Assembly: GCA_021203305.1 (NCBI GenBank) | Contig: JAJQBK010000026.1 | Coordinates: forward strand, 1-64,000 | DNA: 64,000 nucleotides | Source of the DNA: Lachnospiraceae bacterium | Lineage (GTDB): Bacteria > Bacillota > Clostridia > Lachnospirales > Lachnospiraceae | Direction of reading: 5' to 3' | In this document: positions 61,380-64,000 of the stretch, piece by piece | Position numbering within the stretch: position 1 is the stretch's first letter | Layout: each line of letters begins with the position of its first letter | The notes under the pieces: generated by a model | What the model was told of the DNA's origin: nothing | Databases searched by the model: none | What the model saw: the letters and a program-made list of their open reading frames with translations, nothing else | Position numbers and translations under genes: made by a program

Positions 61380-61392
61380 GTTCGAGTGCTAA
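61366..61392. promoter_or_regulatory. CIRCE operator (HrcA-binding site)
   Basis: TTAGCACTC, nine bases, GAGTGCTAA: a perfect match to the CIRCE consensus on both arms. Only ftsH and the DUF308 gene follow it in the repressed direction. Confidence 0.95.
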
Positions 61393-61482
61393 TTGTTTAT
61401 GTTTTTCATGAATTTTTAATATGAAAATGTTGTTGGGGGCAAAAGCCATCGGCAACGGCGCAACCAATATCCGCCCTGCGCG

Positions 61483-62133
61483 CTACACCATCTCCCGCAG
61501 CAGCGCCTCCAGCTCGTCCTCCTCCTGTTGCGTAAGCCACGCCCTCTGCGAACCCTTCTTTTTCCCCTCGTGACGTTTCGGCTGCGGGACATCCTCCACC
61601 CGGCTCATCGCCTCATTCAGTTTCAGGCGCGGCACCAGATGATTCTCAAAATACTCCACCAGCCTCAGCTGAAGCGCTGACTGTTTCCCCTCCACATCGC
61701 AGAGATTCTTTAACAAAAAAAACAGATACAGTTCCAGGGCGCACATTCCATAATAAGGCAGCACCTGCGCGAAGGTACCAGCCACCGCCAATATCCGAAA
61801 CACCTCCGCTCCAACACAGAGAACGCTCAGAAATAAAAACTGAACGCTCCATTTTCCAAAGGATCTGTGGCTGATCCCCAGGATTTTGTCCTTTTCCAGG
61901 CAGTTTTCCACAAAAACAGGAATATTTGCCACTCCTTCGTTCATATGGTAGCACTGGACGAATTTGGCGTGAATGGCTTTCAGGCTTTTGTGGGAAACAG
62001 TGGACATATTTTCTGCTGCCTTTAAAAGCCCCCGGCAATGCGCCCACTGTACAAGAAGCGTCAGCAGCGACAGTATGAAAAATACTGCGATAAGTATGAA
62101 ACTGTAATTATGTTTCAGGAAAATTTCAAGCAT
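61483..62133 (-). CDS. membrane protein of unknown function
   Basis: 216 residues; not recognised. A membrane helix at about 11-30, a soluble stretch with HSKEKD-like charged residues, two or three helices at about 95-155, then a hydrophilic C-terminus with a Lys/Arg-rich patch (KRHEGKKKGSQR) and an acidic end (EEDELEALLREM). The ATG at 62133 has AGAGGG eight bases upstream. It is transcribed toward ftsH from an unknown promoter and is about 240 bases from the ftsH start, with CIRCE in between facing away from it. Possibly a small signalling or scaffold protein; no function is assigned. Confidence 0.7.
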   Translation of the reverse strand: MLEIFLKHNYSFILIAVFFILSLLTLLVQWAHCRGLLKAAENMSTVSHKSLKAIHAKFVQCYHMNEGVANIPVFVENCLEKDKILGISHRSFGKWSVQFLFLSVLCVGAEVFRILAVAGTFAQVLPYYGMCALELYLFFLLKNLCDVEGKQSALQLRLVEYFENHLVPRLKLNEAMSRVEDVPQPKRHEGKKKGSQRAWLTQQEEDELEALLREMV

Positions 62134-62265
62134 AGTGCACACCCTCTTTCTATAACCGTTTTATTCATTATAGGAAGTTTCTCCCCGACTGTCAGCCAAA
62201 AGGCATCGACAAATTCTGATTTCCTGCAATACCGGGCGGGAAAATACCATAATCACAAAACCACG

Positions 62266-62294
62266 TTGACTTTCCCACTGATTCGGTTTACATT
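62266..62294 (+). promoter_or_regulatory. promoter of the TSCPD gene
   Basis: TTGACT (62266-62271), 17 bp, TACATT (62289-62294), about 50 bases before the ATG. Confidence 0.65.
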
Positions 62295-62343
62295 ATTAGC
62301 AGTAAACTAGATGAACTACACTCAGAAAAGGAAGGGATTTATC

Positions 62344-62598
62344 ATGACATACTCTTATAAGACAAAGGGCACCTGCTCCAAACAGATCGACATTGATCTG
62401 GAGGACGGCATCATCAAAAAAGTCGCCTTTACCGGCGGCTGCAACGGCAATACCAAGGGCATCAGCTCCTTGGTAGTGGGTATGAAGGCGGAAGATGTGA
62501 TCGCCCGCACCCGCGGCATCACCTGCGGTCCCAGACCCACCTCCTGCCCGGACCAGCTTTCACACGCCCTGGAGGAGGCTCTGGCAGCGGCGCAATGA
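62344..62598 (+). CDS. TSCPD domain protein (TIGR03905 type)
   Basis: 84 residues forming a single TSCPD domain, named for its C-terminal motif: here PTSCPDQLSHALEEAL. Conserved cysteines lie in KGTCSKQIDID, TGGCNGN and GITCGPRPTSC. The domain also occurs at the C-terminus of class II ribonucleotide reductases; stand-alone forms have no known function, though metal or iron-sulfur binding is plausible from the cysteines. The ATG at 62344 has AAGGAAGGG upstream. The 93-base gap to the next gene holds a CCGGGA/TCCCGG hairpin without a U-tract. Confidence 0.88.
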   Translation: MTYSYKTKGTCSKQIDIDLEDGIIKKVAFTGGCNGNTKGISSLVVGMKAEDVIARTRGITCGPRPTSCPDQLSHALEEALAAAQ

Positions 62599-62690
62599 TT
62601 CTCGGTGCCGCCATTTTGCTGAATGCGCAGCAAATAACCGGGATATGAATTCCCGGCCATCTGCGCAATAATCTCAGAGGTAACCTTTTT

Positions 62691-63749
62691 ATGAAAAAAA
62701 TCGTACTCACCGGCGGCGGAAGCGCCGGCCACGTGACGCCGAACATCGCCCTGCTCCCCCATCTGGAGGCCGCCGGATATGAGGTTTTCTACCTCGGCTC
62801 CTATGATGGCATCGAAAAGAAGCTGATCGGCGATTTTAACGTGCCCTATTACGGCATTTCCACCGGAAAGCTGCGCCGTTATTTTTCCTGGAAAAACTTC
62901 TCCGACCCCTTCCGGGTCATCAAAGGCTTTTCCGAGGCCAAAAAATATTTAAAGGAAATCCGCCCGGATGTTGTGTTCTCCAAGGGCGGTTTTGTCAGCG
63001 TTCCCGTGGTGCGGGCCGCGGCAAGCCTGCATATTCCCTGCATCATTCACGAATGCGATATGACCCCCGGCCTTGCCAATAAGCTGTGCATACCCGTGGC
63101 AAAAAAGGTCTGCTGCAATTTCCCCGAGACCATATCCATGCTTCCCGCCGATAAGGCCGTGCTGACCGGCACCCCCATCCGGGAGGAGCTAACACAGGGC
63201 TCCCGGGCCGCGGGACTAAGGCTCTGTGGTTTCACAGCCGAAAAGCCGGTAATCATGGTCATCGGCGGCTCCCTGGGCGCTGTCCATGTAAATGAAATGG
63301 TGCGGGCCGCCCTGCCTGGGCTCCTTTCGGATTTTCAGGTGGTTCACCTGTGCGGAAAAGGAAAACTGGATGAAACCATGCAGAACACTGCCAGATACAT
63401 CCAGTTTGAATATGTGAAAGACGATTTAAAGCACCTGTTTGCCGCCGCTGATGTGGTCATCAGCCGGGCCGGCGCCAACGCTGTCTGCGAGCTGCTGGCT
63501 CTGAAAAAGCCCAATCTGCTGATCCCGCTTCCCTCCAGTGCTTCCCGGGGGGACCAGCTCCTGAATGCCAGATCCTTCGAGGCTCAGGGCTACAGTGTTG
63601 TCAGGGAAGAGTCAGAGCTGACTCCCGAAGTCCTGACAGATGTGGTGAAAAAGCTATATCATGACCGGAATTTCTACATTGCCGCCATGGAAAAGAGCTC
63701 CCAGACGGAAGCTGTTTCCTCTATCATGGAGCTGATTACCGCTATCTGA
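62691..63749 (+). CDS. murG: MurG-like UDP-GlcNAc:lipid I glycosyltransferase
   Basis: 352 residues of the GT28 family. KIVLTGGGSAGHVTPNIAL is the N-terminal glycine-rich loop; FSKGGFVSVPVVRAA, IHECDMTPGLANKL, VIGGSLGAVHVNEMV and the donor-binding SRAGANAVCELLALKKPNLLIPLP block follow as in MurG. It converts lipid I to lipid II at the inner face of the membrane. Lachnospiraceae often carry more than one MurG-like gene; this copy stands outside a cell-wall cluster, so it may be the second copy. Confidence 0.87.
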   Translation: MKKIVLTGGGSAGHVTPNIALLPHLEAAGYEVFYLGSYDGIEKKLIGDFNVPYYGISTGKLRRYFSWKNFSDPFRVIKGFSEAKKYLKEIRPDVVFSKGGFVSVPVVRAAASLHIPCIIHECDMTPGLANKLCIPVAKKVCCNFPETISMLPADKAVLTGTPIREELTQGSRAAGLRLCGFTAEKPVIMVIGGSLGAVHVNEMVRAALPGLLSDFQVVHLCGKGKLDETMQNTARYIQFEYVKDDLKHLFAAADVVISRAGANAVCELLALKKPNLLIPLPSSASRGDQLLNARSFEAQGYSVVREESELTPEVLTDVVKKLYHDRNFYIAAMEKSSQTEAVSSIMELITAI

Positions 63750-63808
63750 CCATTTTTCATTTGAATCTACGGAACCTGCCGCCATGTGAAATGACATAAT
63801 TCCCCGCG

Positions 63809-63838
63809 AAAAGAGGGCAATACGGACTGCCCTCTTTT
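63809..63838. terminator. bidirectional terminator at the murG end
   Basis: AAAAGAGGGCA (63809-63819) pairs with TGCCCTCTTTT (63828-63838), 11 bp with an 8-base loop, T-rich on both strands. It overlaps the last base of the following convergent gene. Confidence 0.85.
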
Positions 63839-64000
63839 CAGCCCTCCCCCTCCAGTTCATCCCCCTTTTCGTCCTCCTCGAGCTCTAGCTCATTAAATTC
63901 CTCCCCCGCAAAGAAAACCTGCGCATTGATCCCCAGGCCCCCGCACAGTCTCACCAGGGTGTTGATCCCCGGATTCCTGCTCTTTCCATTTATGATGCTT
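63838..64000 (-). CDS. C-terminal part of an XRE-type HTH regulator (runs off the window)
   Basis: 54 codons before the stop, the N-terminus lying beyond the window. The visible start, SIINGKSRNPGINTLVRLCGGLGI, is the second half of a Cro/C1 helix-turn-helix (the N-P-x-I/L-x-TL pattern after the recognition helix). A very acidic tail (repeated Glu/Asp) of about 25 residues follows. Confidence 0.7.
   Translation of the reverse strand, partial: SIINGKSRNPGINTLVRLCGGLGINAQVFFAGEEFNELELEEDEKGDELEGEG

Noticed and set aside
1-64000. CRISPR array, tRNA, rRNA, phage or complete insertion sequence
   Set aside because: No regularly spaced repeat array, no cloverleaf-like CCA-end gene, no rRNA-like sequence and no transposase, integrase or structural phage protein was seen on either strand.

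Overview
The window looks like chromosomal DNA of an anaerobic, gut-type Clostridium relative, most likely Lachnospiraceae. The reasons are the moderately GC-rich coding sequence, strong GGAGG ribosome sites, a CIRCE element, Firmicutes-style promoters (TTGACA, 17 bp, TATAAT) and a large set of plant-glycan hydrolases next to DUF6020/GtrA-type membrane proteins. The family assignment is inference; no rRNA or tRNA is present to anchor it.

Layout. 166-441 is a GIY-YIG nuclease. 573-10296 (minus) is a ten-gene Mrp/Mbh-type cation/proton antiporter operon with four NuoL/M/N-like pump subunits. Upstream of it, on the same strand, are trxA and trmB, separated from it by a terminator. 11600-15022 holds a D-Ala-D-Ala carboxypeptidase, an exonuclease and an esterase. 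15154-15700 is queT with a preQ1-I riboswitch, divergent from a marR/heterodimeric ABC exporter operon (15862-20040). 20434-24957 carries luxS, proB-proA-proC and mtnN, pairing the activated-methyl cycle with proline synthesis. 24968-28676 has two tandem DUF6020-like membrane proteins (the second frameshifted in a T8 run) and gtrA. 28834-33699 has a 2-hydroxyacid dehydrogenase, a GH42 beta-galactosidase and pgi.

33933-58633 is accessory. It holds an AAA/PD-(D/E)XK protein, a GNAT fragment, an unusual GH2, an AraC/GyrI regulator, an ABC exporter, HicAB and RelBE-type toxin-antitoxin pairs, an ABC-F ribosome-protection gene with a translation-attenuation leader, a GH115 + GH2 + GH105 + CE6-like set suited to glucuronoxylan or pectic side chains, an AbiE-type pair, and a mosaic of gene debris. 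The debris comprises a histidine-kinase tail, a DUF308 tail, a broken AAA gene and a broken HigB toxin.

58797-64000 returns to core functions: a DUF308 protein and ftsH under a CIRCE operator, a membrane protein of unknown function, a TSCPD protein, a MurG-like glycosyltransferase, and the end of an HTH regulator at the window edge.

The most interesting signals are the ABC-F attenuator (a 4-residue leader ORF overlapping alternative RNA hairpins), CIRCE control of ftsH, the proB hairpin that ends in a U-tract touching the ribosome site, the higBA transcript whose 5' end is complementary to the toxin start, the homopolymer frameshift in the DUF6020 pair, and a GH2 enzyme with Asn at the usual acid/base Glu.
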